From positions 1 to 64,000 of the forward strand of contig JAAFJN010000019.1 in NCBI GenBank assembly GCA_013298845.1: a stretch of DNA of 64,000 bases. Direction: 5' to 3'. The position numbers and the translations under genes were made by a program. This DNA comes from Chitinophagales bacterium (lineage in GTDB: Bacteria; Bacteroidota; Bacteroidia; Chitinophagales; Saprospiraceae). Below the pieces are notes generated by a model. It was not told the DNA's origin. It made no database searches and was given only the letters and a program-made list of their open reading frames with translations. Shown here piece by piece: positions 34,604 to 43,533 of this stretch (its first letter is position 1; every line of letters starts with the position of its first letter).

Positions 34604-35452
34604 GTGAATATAACACAAATACAACACGAACCCATCGAAAAATACCCCTATTGGATTGTTCAAACCGGCGGTAGGGATATTGGCGGCAATCGGGTCATTG
34701 AACAGGTTGATTTGCCCATTTTTTGGGGCCAAATAACGGGCCTTGGGCATCATCTCGATGCCATTATTGCCACCTCCGATTTGCAAGGCACCGTTAAAGA
34801 CGGCGAAAACGAGTATCTTTTGGGCGAAAAATTGCCGGAATTTTTGTCCATGTTTATCGCCCTCGAATTCCCACACCTCGATCCCAAAAGGATTGGAGTT
34901 GTGCTTTGCGGGGACTTGTACGCAAATCTGGAAAAAAGAGGCGGCCGGGGCGATGTAAAAGACGTTTGGCGAACCTTTAACCAATATTTCAAATGGGTAG
35001 TGGGTGTTGCCGGTAATCACGACGATTTTGGCGACAAAAAAACCTTGGAAAGTTTTACCCGAGAGCCGGGTATTCATTACCTGCACCGGCACATAAAAGA
35101 ACTTGATCAAATAAAAGTGGGCGGCATCAGCGGTATTATTGGCCGGGCCGATAAGCCACAAAGAGTAGAAGAAAACGAATATCTTTCCGCCCTGAAAAAA
35201 TTGCTGCTCCAACAACCTTCCATGATTTTACTCCACCAAAGTCCGGGTATTCCGCAAAATAACCTGCAAGGCAGCGAAGAAATAATGAATGTGTTGGAAA
35301 AATCGCCGCCTAACCTGGTATTTTCTGGGCACTCGCACTGGGACACGCCGCTGGCTACGCTTCATAATGGTACCCAGGTGGTTAATTTGGATGGCCGGGT
35401 TTTGATATTGGTAAATGATCAGAAGTTCCGCGAATTAAAACAAACCAAATAG
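34604..35452 (+). CDS. Calcineurin-like metallophosphoesterase
   Basis: A 282-residue cytosolic protein read from a GTG codon at 34604; the next in-frame ATG is 82 codons later and would remove the first metal motif. Binuclear-metal motifs are present: SD-L-QG (Asp59), CGDLY (Asp104), GNHDD (Asn138, His139), LLHQSPG (His211) and SGHSHWD (His243, His245). The spacing fits phosphodiesterases/phosphatases of the calcineurin fold. The substrate is unknown. Confidence 0.82.
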   Translation: MNITQIQHEPIEKYPYWIVQTGGRDIGGNRVIEQVDLPIFWGQITGLGHHLDAIIATSDLQGTVKDGENEYLLGEKLPEFLSMFIALEFPHLDPKRIGVVLCGDLYANLEKRGGRGDVKDVWRTFNQYFKWVVGVAGNHDDFGDKKTLESFTREPGIHYLHRHIKELDQIKVGGISGIIGRADKPQRVEENEYLSALKKLLLQQPSMILLHQSPGIPQNNLQGSEEIMNVLEKSPPNLVFSGHSHWDTPLATLHNGTQVVNLDGRVLILVNDQKFRELKQTK

Positions 35453-35518
35453 CCAACAACGCGTGAATTATACAACTTATTGATTCAATTGTGTAACGAC
35501 CGAGAATGATACAGTAAG

Positions 35519-35526
35519 TAGTTTTG
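35519..35526 (+). promoter_or_regulatory. -7 promoter element TAGTTTTG
   Basis: A perfect TAnnTTTG match 13 bases before the ATG at 35540. The nearest TTG (35489-35491) is 27 bases upstream, longer than ideal. Confidence 0.4.
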
Positions 35527-35539
35527 TGAATTCCACCTA

Positions 35540-36016
35540 ATGAACCAAACACACATTCACATTATAATTACCCATCTTCCCATTTTCGGTTCCATTTTGG
35601 GTGGCCTTGTTCTTATGTATGGGCTTTGGAGCAAAAGTAACGACACAAAAGTTGCCGCTTATTTGCTCTTCATACTTTCGGCGCTTGGTGCCGGTATTGC
35701 TTATTTGACGGGTGAAGCCGCCGAGGAAACCGTTGAAAATATTCAAGGGGTTGTTGAAGCAACGATAAAACGTCACGAAGAATTTGCGCTTTTTGCGTTA
35801 ATATCATTAATTATTTTGGGCGTTACTTCTATTCTGGGCCTGGTTCTGACTTTGAAAAAATCACGACTGACCAGGACAACCGCGTTTGTGATTTTAGTTA
35901 TTTCTCTAATTGGCTTTGGGCTGGTGGCAAGAACGGGTTACCTGGGTGGCCAAATAAGGCACACAGAAATTTCAAATGGTGCGACAGTGCCAATGGAAGA
36001 TTCGGAAAAGGAATAA
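35540..36016 (+). CDS. DUF2231-like four-helix membrane protein
   Basis: A 158-residue protein with four membrane helices. The opening HIHIIITHLPIFGSILGG resembles the DUF2231 family start, and helix pairs are separated by a GEAAEE..EATIKRHEEFA loop. The role of the family is unclear; some members are fused to c-type cytochromes, as in the 27554 gene of this window. Monocistronic with its own promoter element. Confidence 0.65.
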   Translation: MNQTHIHIIITHLPIFGSILGGLVLMYGLWSKSNDTKVAAYLLFILSALGAGIAYLTGEAAEETVENIQGVVEATIKRHEEFALFALISLIILGVTSILGLVLTLKKSRLTRTTAFVILVISLIGFGLVARTGYLGGQIRHTEISNGATVPMEDSEKE

Positions 36017-36148
36017 TGCAACTATATCAATAATTGGGTCACTTCGAGGTATTCGGGGTGGCCCATTTTTTTTGCGTTCATTGGATGATGTGGGTGCGTC
36101 AAGCGCCGTAAACGCACAACACTCAACAAAAAAAATACTTCCAAATTA

Positions 36149-36179
36149 TTCGCAAATAATAAAACGTAGTGTATGTTTG
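36149..36179 (+). promoter_or_regulatory. Promoter of the response regulator gene
   Basis: TTCG at 36149-36152, 19 bases, TATGTTTG at 36172-36179 matches the Bacteroidota promoter with one -33 change. It leaves a ~70-base leader before the ATG at 36256. Confidence 0.5.
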
Positions 36180-36255
36180 CAGGACAAAAATCAATGACTT
36201 TACACAGTACCTTATTCAACGATTTGCAAATTTTCAATAAAAAAACATAGTATCT

Positions 36256-36615
36256 ATGAGGGTTTTAGTTGTAGATGAATACAAAACCATGCAGCGTATA
36301 ATACGCCACTTCTTGAAACAGATTAATATCATAGAAGTAGATGAAGCGGAAGATGGCCCAACCGCTTTGCAACGGCTACGCGAAAGCAGGTATGATCTGG
36401 TTATTTGTGATGAAAAAATGGACCCCATGTCAGGTTTAGACCTACTCAAAGAAATCCGCTCTGATAGCCATCTTGGACGTACACCATTTATCATGATGTC
36501 GGCTGAAAATGACCCTGACAAGGTCAAGGCGGCAAGAGATGCCGGGGTAAGTAATTACATCATCAAGCCTTTTGATGCAGATACACTGCAAAAAAAGATA
36601 GAGGATGTTGTGTGA
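36256..36615 (+). CDS. Stand-alone CheY-like response regulator
   Basis: A 119-residue receiver domain without output domain. Acidic pocket Asp7-Glu8, phospho-acceptor Asp52 in VICDEKMDPMSG, the Thr/Ser position in MMSAEND and Lys in IKPFDA are all present. Single-domain receivers act as phosphate shuttles or bind a partner directly. No histidine kinase is encoded in the window, so its partner is elsewhere. Confidence 0.88.
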   Translation: MRVLVVDEYKTMQRIIRHFLKQINIIEVDEAEDGPTALQRLRESRYDLVICDEKMDPMSGLDLLKEIRSDSHLGRTPFIMMSAENDPDKVKAARDAGVSNYIIKPFDADTLQKKIEDVV

Positions 36616-36728
36616 TGCACGCACAACGCGTAAATTATGTAACATTTTAAAAAATTGTGTAACATTTTTGGCTTCTAAAGTATAGACCTTTCCGGGTGAA
36701 AATTTTTTCACAATCAAATATTCAATTG

Positions 36729-37034
36729 ATGAAAAATAGGAAAGGTTGTATCGAAGCGTGTTTGGCCTGTTTGGTGGAATGTGAAAAGTGTTGCACCATG
36801 TGTAGCACCATACAGGGACACGAAAATTGCGTCAAAACATGCCGTGATTGCGCCGATATCTGCGCCCTTTGTGCCCGGTTATGCGCCCGCGATTCCCAAT
36901 ATTCGGACGCACTCTGTGCACTTTGTGTAAAATGTTGTGAAGATTGCGCCGCCGAATGTGGCAAATACGACGACGCTTGCTGCAAGGCGTGCGCCGAGGC
37001 TTGTAAAAAATGTGCCGAAGCCTGCAAAATGTAA
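36729..37034 (+). CDS. Four-helix bundle copper-storage-like protein
   Basis: A 101-residue protein of the Csp/DUF326 type with 25 cysteines (for example Cys7, 11, 14, 18, 21, 22, 25, 34, 38, 41, 45, 48, 52 and a second set from 63 to 99), spaced as C-x2-3-C along four helices so they line the bundle core. There is no signal peptide, so it is cytosolic; cytosolic Csp proteins bind many Cu(I) ions through these thiolates. The ATG at 36729 is preferred over a GTG at 36696. It is followed by a strong hairpin. No copper pump or regulator is adjacent. Confidence 0.85.
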   Translation: MKNRKGCIEACLACLVECEKCCTMCSTIQGHENCVKTCRDCADICALCARLCARDSQYSDALCALCVKCCEDCAAECGKYDDACCKACAEACKKCAEACKM

Positions 37035-37041
37035 GTTTCCG

Positions 37042-37084
37042 AACGCCAGCGAGGTTCGGTTCACAACCTTGCTGGCGTTATTTC
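37042..37084 (+). terminator. Rho-independent terminator after the copper-storage gene
   Basis: Stem AACGCCAGCGAGGTT (37042-37056) with AACCTTGCTGGCGTT (37065-37079), 15 bp with one G-T pair, loop of 8 bases, followed by ATTTC. It begins 7 bases after the stop codon. Confidence 0.75.
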
Positions 37085-37096
37085 CCAAACATCCTG

Positions 37097-37104
37097 TATA
37101 TTTG
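37097..37104 (+). promoter_or_regulatory. -7 promoter element TATATTTG of the desaturase gene
   Basis: A perfect TAnnTTTG match 43 bases upstream of the ATG at 37148, just after the preceding terminator. A TTG 25 bases upstream lies within the terminator arm. Confidence 0.5.
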
Positions 37105-37147
37105 CACATCGAAAATTATTCACTACTCACAACGACAGTGCATCCAT

Positions 37148-37930
37148 ATGACACAGCAGGAAATACTACAAAAAGTGGAATGGAAAGACCTCAGAACTTT
37201 GTCTTTCAAAGAAATGCTCATCGAAAATAACCTGACCATCCCCTGGTTTATCATCTCCCTAACCCTCGCCTATTTTGGTTATTACATCCTGGCCTTGCCC
37301 TTTTCCGCGTTTTTCTTTTTAACGGGCCTGCGGCAGGTTCACAACGGTTTTCACAATTCACTCGGTACCAATAAATTTTTGACCTGGTTGTCGCTGTACA
37401 TCAACAGCATTTTGATGATGGTATCCATTCACGCCGTGAAATTCAACCACATCAGGCACCATAAATACTGTTTATCGGACGAAGATTATGAAGGTAAATC
37501 GGCCGGAATGACCTGGTACGGAGCCATTTTATACGGGCCAATCCACATGTTCCTGATCCACAAGGTAACCCTGGAATTGGGCAATAAAGACTACAAACGA
37601 AACGTCATTTTGGAACTTTTTTCGATTGCTGTTTTTGCCACGATAGTGTTCTATTATCAAATCAACTTTTTGATGTACCACATCGCTATCATGATGATTG
37701 GCGAATTCCTAATGGCGTTTTTTGCGGTATGGACCGTGCACCACGATACGCACGACAGCCCGGAATTTGCCAGAACCCAAAGAAGTGGGTGGAAAAATAA
37801 AATCACCTTTAGCATGTTTTATCATTTAGAACACCACCTATTTCCGGCGGTTCCAACCATTAAATTACCCGAACTGGCCAAACGTATTGACGAGGCGTTG
37901 CCGGAAATAGAGAAAAAACAAACGTTTTGA
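37148..37930 (+). CDS. Membrane fatty acid desaturase
   Basis: The ATG at 37148 gives 260 residues; the frame is open further upstream but that part overlaps the preceding gene's stop, terminator and promoter. The three histidine boxes of membrane di-iron desaturases are visible: HNGFH (65-69), HIRHH (101-105) and HLEHH (226-230), with an additional HHDTHD at 198-203. Helices flank the boxes. Family members introduce double bonds into acyl or carotenoid chains; the substrate is not evident. 17 bases separate it from the DUF4279 gene. Confidence 0.85.
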   Translation: MTQQEILQKVEWKDLRTLSFKEMLIENNLTIPWFIISLTLAYFGYYILALPFSAFFFLTGLRQVHNGFHNSLGTNKFLTWLSLYINSILMMVSIHAVKFNHIRHHKYCLSDEDYEGKSAGMTWYGAILYGPIHMFLIHKVTLELGNKDYKRNVILELFSIAVFATIVFYYQINFLMYHIAIMMIGEFLMAFFAVWTVHHDTHDSPEFARTQRSGWKNKITFSMFYHLEHHLFPAVPTIKLPELAKRIDEALPEIEKKQTF

Positions 37931-37947
37931 TTCGATGCCGAATTAAC

Positions 37948-38370
37948 ATGAAAAACTGCAATACTTACGTATATTTTGCATTAACAGGCGATAATTTTGA
38001 CCCGCAAATGATTACGGAGCGCATTGGTATTCGTCCAACGGAATCCTGGATGACCGGTGATAAAGGAAAGTACAAGCAGCGCCTCAATTACTCCCTTTGG
38101 GAATTATCCACCTTAAAAGGAAGGGAATATCTTTTTATTGGCTCTCTGGTAGAAGAGTTGATAAGTTCGCTATATGACAAAATTGACATTATAAATACTT
38201 TAAAAAGTGAATTTAAATTGAACTCGGTGCTTCAAATCGTATTGGATGTGGATACTAATGAAGAACAATCAACTCCTGCGTTGGGATTTGACCTGAAGAC
38301 CATTGAATTCCTTTTTAAAACGGGAACTACAATTGATGTTGATATTTACCGGTTCAATTCGGCGATTTAA
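37948..38370 (+). CDS. DUF4279 family protein
   Basis: A 140-residue cytosolic protein; the ATG at 37948 is used rather than an upstream TTG. DUF4279 pattern: TYVYFALTGDNFDP near the N-terminus, IGIRPTESW, a WELSTL strand and a terminal region of beta strands. The function is unknown; members are often found near toxin/immunity or regulatory genes. Two bases of the stop/start arrangement with the next gene are not overlapped; 45 bases separate it from DUF6958. Confidence 0.75.
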   Translation: MKNCNTYVYFALTGDNFDPQMITERIGIRPTESWMTGDKGKYKQRLNYSLWELSTLKGREYLFIGSLVEELISSLYDKIDIINTLKSEFKLNSVLQIVLDVDTNEEQSTPALGFDLKTIEFLFKTGTTIDVDIYRFNSAI

Positions 38371-38415
38371 TCGTAAATCAATACCATGCAATAACGTAGC
38401 CTGAAATAAACAAAC

Positions 38416-38694
38416 ATGGAACATATTCAAACCTTACACCCTCACCCCGGAAAAACCAATAAAAAAATTGCTTTGGACAAGTATAACTACATCAAAGCGC
38501 ATTTATTGGTTATTTTGTCCGAGCGAGAACTGACGCACACCGACCTTATGGAAGCGCTGTACGCCAGGGTAAAAGATGAATTTGAGGGCGGGGTTCAATG
38601 GTACGGACAAACCGTAAAACTGGACCTGGAGGCGCGGCAAATTATTGAACGGACCACGGAAAAACCTGAAAAGTATAAACTTACCATCTCATGA
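38416..38694 (+). CDS. DUF6958 family small protein
   Basis: A 92-residue cytosolic protein with the DUF6958 pattern: HIQTLHP at the start, NKKIALDKYNYIKAHLL, L..TELTHTDLMEALYA-like helix and VQWYGQTVKLDLEARQIIER near the end. The function is unknown. Its stop codon overlaps the start of the next gene by four bases (ATGA), so the two are translationally coupled. Confidence 0.72.
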   Translation: MEHIQTLHPHPGKTNKKIALDKYNYIKAHLLVILSERELTHTDLMEALYARVKDEFEGGVQWYGQTVKLDLEARQIIERTTEKPEKYKLTIS

Positions 38695-40094
38695 AACAAT
38701 TCCTAACACTTGCACTCTTACAACTACTCGCCCAATTTTTGCCCGCTCAAAAATTCAGTGAAACGCTCGTTTGTGAAAACAAAGACATTAAGGTCGTCAT
38801 TGTTTGCCGGGACACGGCCAGCACAAGCCAAACGAATTGGGTGAAATTAGTTATTAGGAACAAAACGCCGCATGAAGTGACGGTTTATGACGCGGGTTTC
38901 GACTTTGTCCGAGAAAAACAAACGCCAAGCAATGACGCTTACCAACGGCGGTATAAACAAGGCCGAAAATATGATTTACTCGACATTCCCTACGAGCGTC
39001 GCGGCTTGTCGGAGGGCGTCAGTATCGCGCCTTACAAAGAACTGGTTTCTTCAGAATACCTGACCAGAAATGAAACCTATTCGCTAAGATCCCGGGAAAC
39101 AGGAAACGACATATGCGCCTATTTTCGACTCAAACTCACCTTTCATACCAATGGCGTTTCCGAAACACTAGAGAGCGACTATGCCAAATTTTGCTATTAT
39201 TGGAAACCAGATCCTCAAATTGACCCGGTCGAACTCGCAAAAAAGTTAAAAAATGCTTTGACGGATGTACAATTTCGCCAAGAAAACACCGTCGAATATT
39301 TGATGGGCAAACCCGAAGTCCTTCGCCAAATTTCAACTGAGGAATTGGAGAATGCCTTAATACTACGAACTTCGGAAGTAACATGTACGGGAAATGCGCT
39401 TCTTTTTAAGGAGTTGAGGACTCGACAGGTCATTCCCAACGACCGTTTAACCGAATTTTACCACAAAGAACTCAAGAACCCGAAAAGTGGTATCCATAAA
39501 GACCTGATCCATTATTGGGACAATAGTTTATTTGAAGACTTATTAAAAAGCACCTTAAACATGGACCAGGTATGTGCAATACTCGACGTACACGCCGATT
39601 CCTGGTCAAGCGATTCCACCAACCGAAAAAAAGTGTATGATTACCTTTCCAATAAAATGACTTTCACCCAAGAATTATCTATTCAGGAGAACTATGCACA
39701 ATGGTCGAATCTCGTAAAATTAATGTCCATTTCGAGGGACAAAAAAATCATAGACTACTTAGTGACCTTTCTCGACAACGAGCAAACTTTTTTGATCGAA
39801 GATTGGAGCAAACACAGTTTTACCAGTAGAATACCAACAGACCCCGACACCATTGAGGTCAGGGTATGTGACGTGGCATTTGTTAGTCTTCTAAGGGCCA
39901 CCGGGCATACAAGTTATAGACAGGGGTATGGACTCACCTTTGATGAAAACCTGCTTGAAAAACCAGATGAACGGAGGAGCACTTTTGGGGATAACAGGCA
40001 CAGTTTTGGACTCACTTTATCCGAAAAATACATCAAACTATCGCCCGGATCCAAACAAAAAATCCAAAACGAAATAGCCGCACGCAAAAACTAA
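38691..40094 (+). CDS. Secreted protein of unknown function, paralogue of 40141-41571
   Basis: A 467-residue protein with a signal peptide (MKQFLTLALLQLLAQFLPAQ) and a mature part rich in Glu, Lys and Tyr. It shares a common plan with the convergent gene at 40141-41571: [KE]ETLVCE.K..VK near residue 25, RDTAS, W..LVI+NKTP, DAG[FY], a C.(F/Y)(R/Q)(L/F)KLTF strand, (F/Y)CYYWKPD, RH(L/L)MG.P.(V/I)..Q(I/F)ST, and YYWDN. It ends without the C-terminal membrane helix present in its relative. No catalytic motif is recognised. Coupled to DUF6958. Confidence 0.65.
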   Translation: MKQFLTLALLQLLAQFLPAQKFSETLVCENKDIKVVIVCRDTASTSQTNWVKLVIRNKTPHEVTVYDAGFDFVREKQTPSNDAYQRRYKQGRKYDLLDIPYERRGLSEGVSIAPYKELVSSEYLTRNETYSLRSRETGNDICAYFRLKLTFHTNGVSETLESDYAKFCYYWKPDPQIDPVELAKKLKNALTDVQFRQENTVEYLMGKPEVLRQISTEELENALILRTSEVTCTGNALLFKELRTRQVIPNDRLTEFYHKELKNPKSGIHKDLIHYWDNSLFEDLLKSTLNMDQVCAILDVHADSWSSDSTNRKKVYDYLSNKMTFTQELSIQENYAQWSNLVKLMSISRDKKIIDYLVTFLDNEQTFLIEDWSKHSFTSRIPTDPDTIEVRVCDVAFVSLLRATGHTSYRQGYGLTFDENLLEKPDERRSTFGDNRHSFGLTLSEKYIKLSPGSKQKIQNEIAARKN

Positions 40095-40140
40095 AACAAC
40101 CCAATACTCCGGCTTTATCTTTCATTCCGTATGTTTTAAT

Positions 40141-41571
40141 TTAAGATGTAAAACGCACGATGTACAATTTACGAAGTTTTTGTAATAAAAACCATAATCC
40201 ACCAACCAAAAGCAGCAAAAGCCAGCCTCGGCGCGGGTTATTTTCTTTTTTCTTTGAAGAAATTTCCTGCATGATACTTTCTTTTCCTTCCGGAGTCATT
40301 TTACCATTTAAAATGCCCGTTTTCTGCTTATTCAACGCTATTAATACATTTTTGTAAGCCACATCACAAAGCCTTACGTAAAGTGTATCCGGCGTTTGAT
40401 TTCTGGGCATACTGCTGCTCATGTAATTCTTACTATAATCATATACCACATAAACCTGTTCGTTATTGAGCAGCGGGGCTAAATAATCTACAACGCGTTC
40501 GTCCCTCGAAAATGCCAACAATTGTACGTTTGTTGACCACTGTTTAAAGTTCTGATTGGTAGGTAATTCTAGTTTAAAAGCCGTTTTTTCCAAAAAATAA
40601 TCGTAAATATCTGCGCGGTATCGAAGGTTCGAAGACCAAGAATCAGCATTGGTTTGAAGTATATGGGACACTGACCAAAAATCCACCTGACTTTTTAACA
40701 AATCTTGCAGTAACTCATTGTCCCAATAATATCGCAATTCTTCGGCGAACATACTTTTCGTTTTTGCCAGATCATTCCGGTAATGCTCGGTTAATCGCTT
40801 ATTCGGGGTAGCGCCTCGATTTTTCAACGCTGTTAATATAATCACTCTTTCGTTTAGATGTGCTGAAGCATTACGCAGCATTATGGCATCTATAAATTCA
40901 TCGGTTGAAAATTGCTGAACGATTCGAGGGCTTCCCATTAAATGCCTGAGCATAGAATGATGAACGGGCTGAACATGGACTTCTTTTAAAATTGATTTTA
41001 GTCTTCGGGCCAGTTGCTCCGTTTCGATCAGGGTATCTGGCTTCCAATAAAAACAAAACCTGGTGTCACTGATCTCACATGTTTCAGTTTCTTTATGGAC
41101 GGAAAATGTAAGTTTAAATTGAAAACTATGGCACAATGTACTTCCCTCTTTCCGGGAACATTCCATTGTACTCGCATGGTTTGTCAAATATTGCCACGAA
41201 ACCAGTTCACCATGAGGTGCAATCTCCACTGCATCACCTTTAAATTCGTGGCGGAGTACTTTATAATATTGGTGAAACAGGTAATATTCATCAACATCAG
41301 GGTCAAAACCATACTTGGGCCGATGTGCATTGTTAGCAGTCGAGTCATTTTGAAAAATGGAATAACCAGCATCGTTGATAATAAACGGATAAGGCGTTTT
41401 GTTTTTTATCACCAGTTGCAGCCAATTGGGCTGATCAACACTGGCGGTGTCCCGATGCTTCAAAAAAACTTTAACATTTTTATCTTCACAAACGATGGTC
41501 TCCTTCCATTTTTGCGCCCATAGGAATGTGGCAAGTAGTTGACAAACGACGATTATTGCGATTTTTTTCAT
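40141..41571 (-). CDS. Membrane-attached secreted protein, paralogue of 38691-40094
   Basis: A 476-residue protein with a signal peptide (MKKIAIIVVCQLLATFLWAQ) and a C-terminal transmembrane helix (GWLLLLLVGGLWFLLQ) followed by basic residues (KLRKLYIVR). This topology would put the body in the periplasm and anchor it at its C-terminus. The body parallels the convergent 467-residue protein across nearly its full length. The two genes end 46 bases apart on opposite strands, so the pair is a convergent duplication in which only this copy keeps a tail anchor. Function unknown. Confidence 0.7.
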   Translation of the reverse strand: MKKIAIIVVCQLLATFLWAQKWKETIVCEDKNVKVFLKHRDTASVDQPNWLQLVIKNKTPYPFIINDAGYSIFQNDSTANNAHRPKYGFDPDVDEYYLFHQYYKVLRHEFKGDAVEIAPHGELVSWQYLTNHASTMECSRKEGSTLCHSFQFKLTFSVHKETETCEISDTRFCFYWKPDTLIETEQLARRLKSILKEVHVQPVHHSMLRHLMGSPRIVQQFSTDEFIDAIMLRNASAHLNERVIILTALKNRGATPNKRLTEHYRNDLAKTKSMFAEELRYYWDNELLQDLLKSQVDFWSVSHILQTNADSWSSNLRYRADIYDYFLEKTAFKLELPTNQNFKQWSTNVQLLAFSRDERVVDYLAPLLNNEQVYVVYDYSKNYMSSSMPRNQTPDTLYVRLCDVAYKNVLIALNKQKTGILNGKMTPEGKESIMQEISSKKKENNPRRGWLLLLLVGGLWFLLQKLRKLYIVRFTS

Positions 41572-41612
41572 TAATTTTAATTTTTAGAAAGAAATGTAGG
41601 TGATACAATATG

Positions 41613-41620
41613 CAAATGTA
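41613..41620 (-). promoter_or_regulatory. -7 promoter element (minus strand) of the tail-anchored paralogue
   Basis: CAAATGTA on the plus strand reads TACATTTG on the minus strand, a perfect TAnnTTTG match 41 bases upstream of the ATG at 41571. No clear -33 at normal spacing. Confidence 0.4.
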
Positions 41621-41754
41621 AGCAACCAATCCACTAAACGTTATGTGACTCTTCTTTTGGCGAAAATTATCTGATAAGAAAGTTTTGGAAAAGTAAAATG
41701 AATCACTAAAAATTTCAGAATATCGTTTAGCAAATAAAACGGCGGATGATCATG

Positions 41755-41811
41755 TTCCACTTTCCTCCGCAGCGAGGCGTTTCAAACGCCTTGCTACGGA
41801 GGAAAGTGGAA
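41755..41811. repeat. 57-base near-perfect palindrome
   Basis: Stem 41755-41782 pairs with 41784-41811 around one base (28 bp with two mismatches). The arms carry a TTCCACTTTCCTCCG block and an inner GAGGCGTTT. It lies in a 318-base gap before the TPR gene and is followed by TTTAATT, so it could also act as a terminator. The rest of the gap holds only the -7 element at 41842. Confidence 0.75.
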
Positions 41812-41841
41812 TTTAATTACCCAACGGGATTTGACGGGTGT

Positions 41842-41849
41842 TATATTTG
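41842..41849 (+). promoter_or_regulatory. -7 promoter element TATATTTG
   Basis: A perfect TAnnTTTG match 40 bases upstream of the TPR gene ATG at 41890. The -33 region carries no clear TTTG. Confidence 0.4.
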
Positions 41850-41889
41850 CCCCCGCAACGCCAGGAAAAACGGCAGAATCAATACATAA

Positions 41890-43485
41890 ATGTCTTCAAA
41901 TATTTTACTAACCCTCAAAGCCTCGGCGATTTGGCTGTATAAAAACCTGAGTCTCAAACAAACCGAAAGCCACATTGGCCTGCTTGTTTCCTTGGTAGTG
42001 CGTCTCGCGGGCCTCATTTTGTTGGTATTTGCCTGTATGCTTATCTGGCGGCTGTTCAAAAGCGACGAATACTCGCTGGAAGCCTTCGTGGTGCCCAAAC
42101 AATTGGATGAAAATGGATACTCCGGGGTGTTCATGGCTCAATCCGTTCAAGATGCCCTCCTCCACTTAAAAACCGAAGCCGGACAAGCCAAAACCGACTC
42201 TTTGCACGTGGGGAACGCCGCCGATTCCGATTTTAATGTCAACGTGATGGGGCTTGATTTGAGCATCAAAACCATTGCGCACCAGATCAAACAATTGTTC
42301 GGCCGACCCGCCAAAACCATTCGCGGCGAAATCACCCAATCGGGTAATGAACTGTACATGGTGCTGCGCGTTAGCAAATTTGACCCCATTTTTTTGCAGC
42401 AACCCATCGAAAGCGGCCTGCACAATGCCGTGCAAAAAATGTGTACCCAGGCCGCCGAATCCCTGCTCGAACTCACCGATCCTTACCGGCTTGCCGTGGT
42501 TTGTTACCGCAGCAAACGGTTTGACCAATCCATTGCCCTGGTCCGAAAAATCATCAAAGAACGCCCGCACGAAAGGGTTTGGGCCTATTTGGCGTGGGCC
42601 GCGGTATTGGAAGAGCAAAAACAAGTGGACATGGCCCTCTCCAAATACCAACGCGCCGTTGAACTGGATTCCACCTCCGCATTTGCCTGGCGGCGTTGGG
42701 GGTCTTGTCTGAATCGGCAAAAAGACAACTCGAATGCACTGCTCAAATTTGAAAAATCTTTGCAACTTCAACCCGATAACCCCAACCTTTGGAACCAATT
42801 GGCCACCTTGTATTCGGAACAAAAGCGAATCGCCGACAGCCACGCCGCCGTCCAAAAAGCGATTGAGTACGCGAAGAACGACCCGATGGTCTTTATCACC
42901 GCCGCTCAAATAAAACTCCAGTTGAACAGCATGGAAGACGCCCGGCAACTGGCCCAAAAAGCGGCCGATATCGCCGGAGAAAGCGCCAATGGTTACCTCG
43001 CCAAAGTGTTTATTTCGTACATTGATAAAGACACGCAGGGCATGATTAACAACGGTTTATACGCCTCCGAATTGGATCCCAAAAATTTTACCAATTCCTA
43101 CATGGCCATGAGCGCGGCGGCCATTCAACGCAACTTTGTTAAAGTGATTGAGATTGGAGCCAACTTAGACTTCACCGGCATCCCCCCCGAATACCAATTG
43201 TTGACCTACAACTACATCGCTACGGCGTACAACATCATCGGCAAACGCGATTCAGCGGTGGCTTTTGTGAACCGGGCATTGGTTATTGACTCTTCGTTTT
43301 CGTATACCTATGCCACCCTGGGGGAAATATTTGCCCTGAATGGACGCAAAGATTTGTTTTATAAAAACCTCGAAAAAGCCCTGCAAATGGGCATGCCCCC
43401 CATGTTTGATTTTTCCAGCGAACCTTATAAAAGTGAAAAAGACACCCCAAAAATGAAGGCGATTTTGGCAAAATATGCCCAATAA
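41890..43485 (+). CDS. TPR protein with N-terminal membrane helix
   Basis: A 531-residue protein. One membrane helix at ~31-50 (LVSLVVRLAGLILLVFACMLIW), a soluble region to ~190 I do not recognise, and then at least seven tetratricopeptide repeats (~195-510) with A-x3-Y/W and P-type spacing (for example YLAWAAVLEEQKQVDMALSKY, WRRWGSCLNRQKDNSNALLKF). The repeats would face the cytosol or periplasm and act as a protein-binding scaffold. It ends 48 bases before the GH3 gene, so co-transcription is possible. Confidence 0.75.
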   Translation: MSSNILLTLKASAIWLYKNLSLKQTESHIGLLVSLVVRLAGLILLVFACMLIWRLFKSDEYSLEAFVVPKQLDENGYSGVFMAQSVQDALLHLKTEAGQAKTDSLHVGNAADSDFNVNVMGLDLSIKTIAHQIKQLFGRPAKTIRGEITQSGNELYMVLRVSKFDPIFLQQPIESGLHNAVQKMCTQAAESLLELTDPYRLAVVCYRSKRFDQSIALVRKIIKERPHERVWAYLAWAAVLEEQKQVDMALSKYQRAVELDSTSAFAWRRWGSCLNRQKDNSNALLKFEKSLQLQPDNPNLWNQLATLYSEQKRIADSHAAVQKAIEYAKNDPMVFITAAQIKLQLNSMEDARQLAQKAADIAGESANGYLAKVFISYIDKDTQGMINNGLYASELDPKNFTNSYMAMSAAAIQRNFVKVIEIGANLDFTGIPPEYQLLTYNYIATAYNIIGKRDSAVAFVNRALVIDSSFSYTYATLGEIFALNGRKDLFYKNLEKALQMGMPPMFDFSSEPYKSEKDTPKMKAILAKYAQ

Positions 43486-43533
43486 TGTATTTGGTCGCCG
43501 CGACCCCGAACTTACACTATTAACTATTGATAA

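Noticed and set aside
42166-42957. Open frame of 263 codons antisense to the TPR gene
   Set aside because: Shadow of the TPR coding sequence; no promoter and no recognisable domain.
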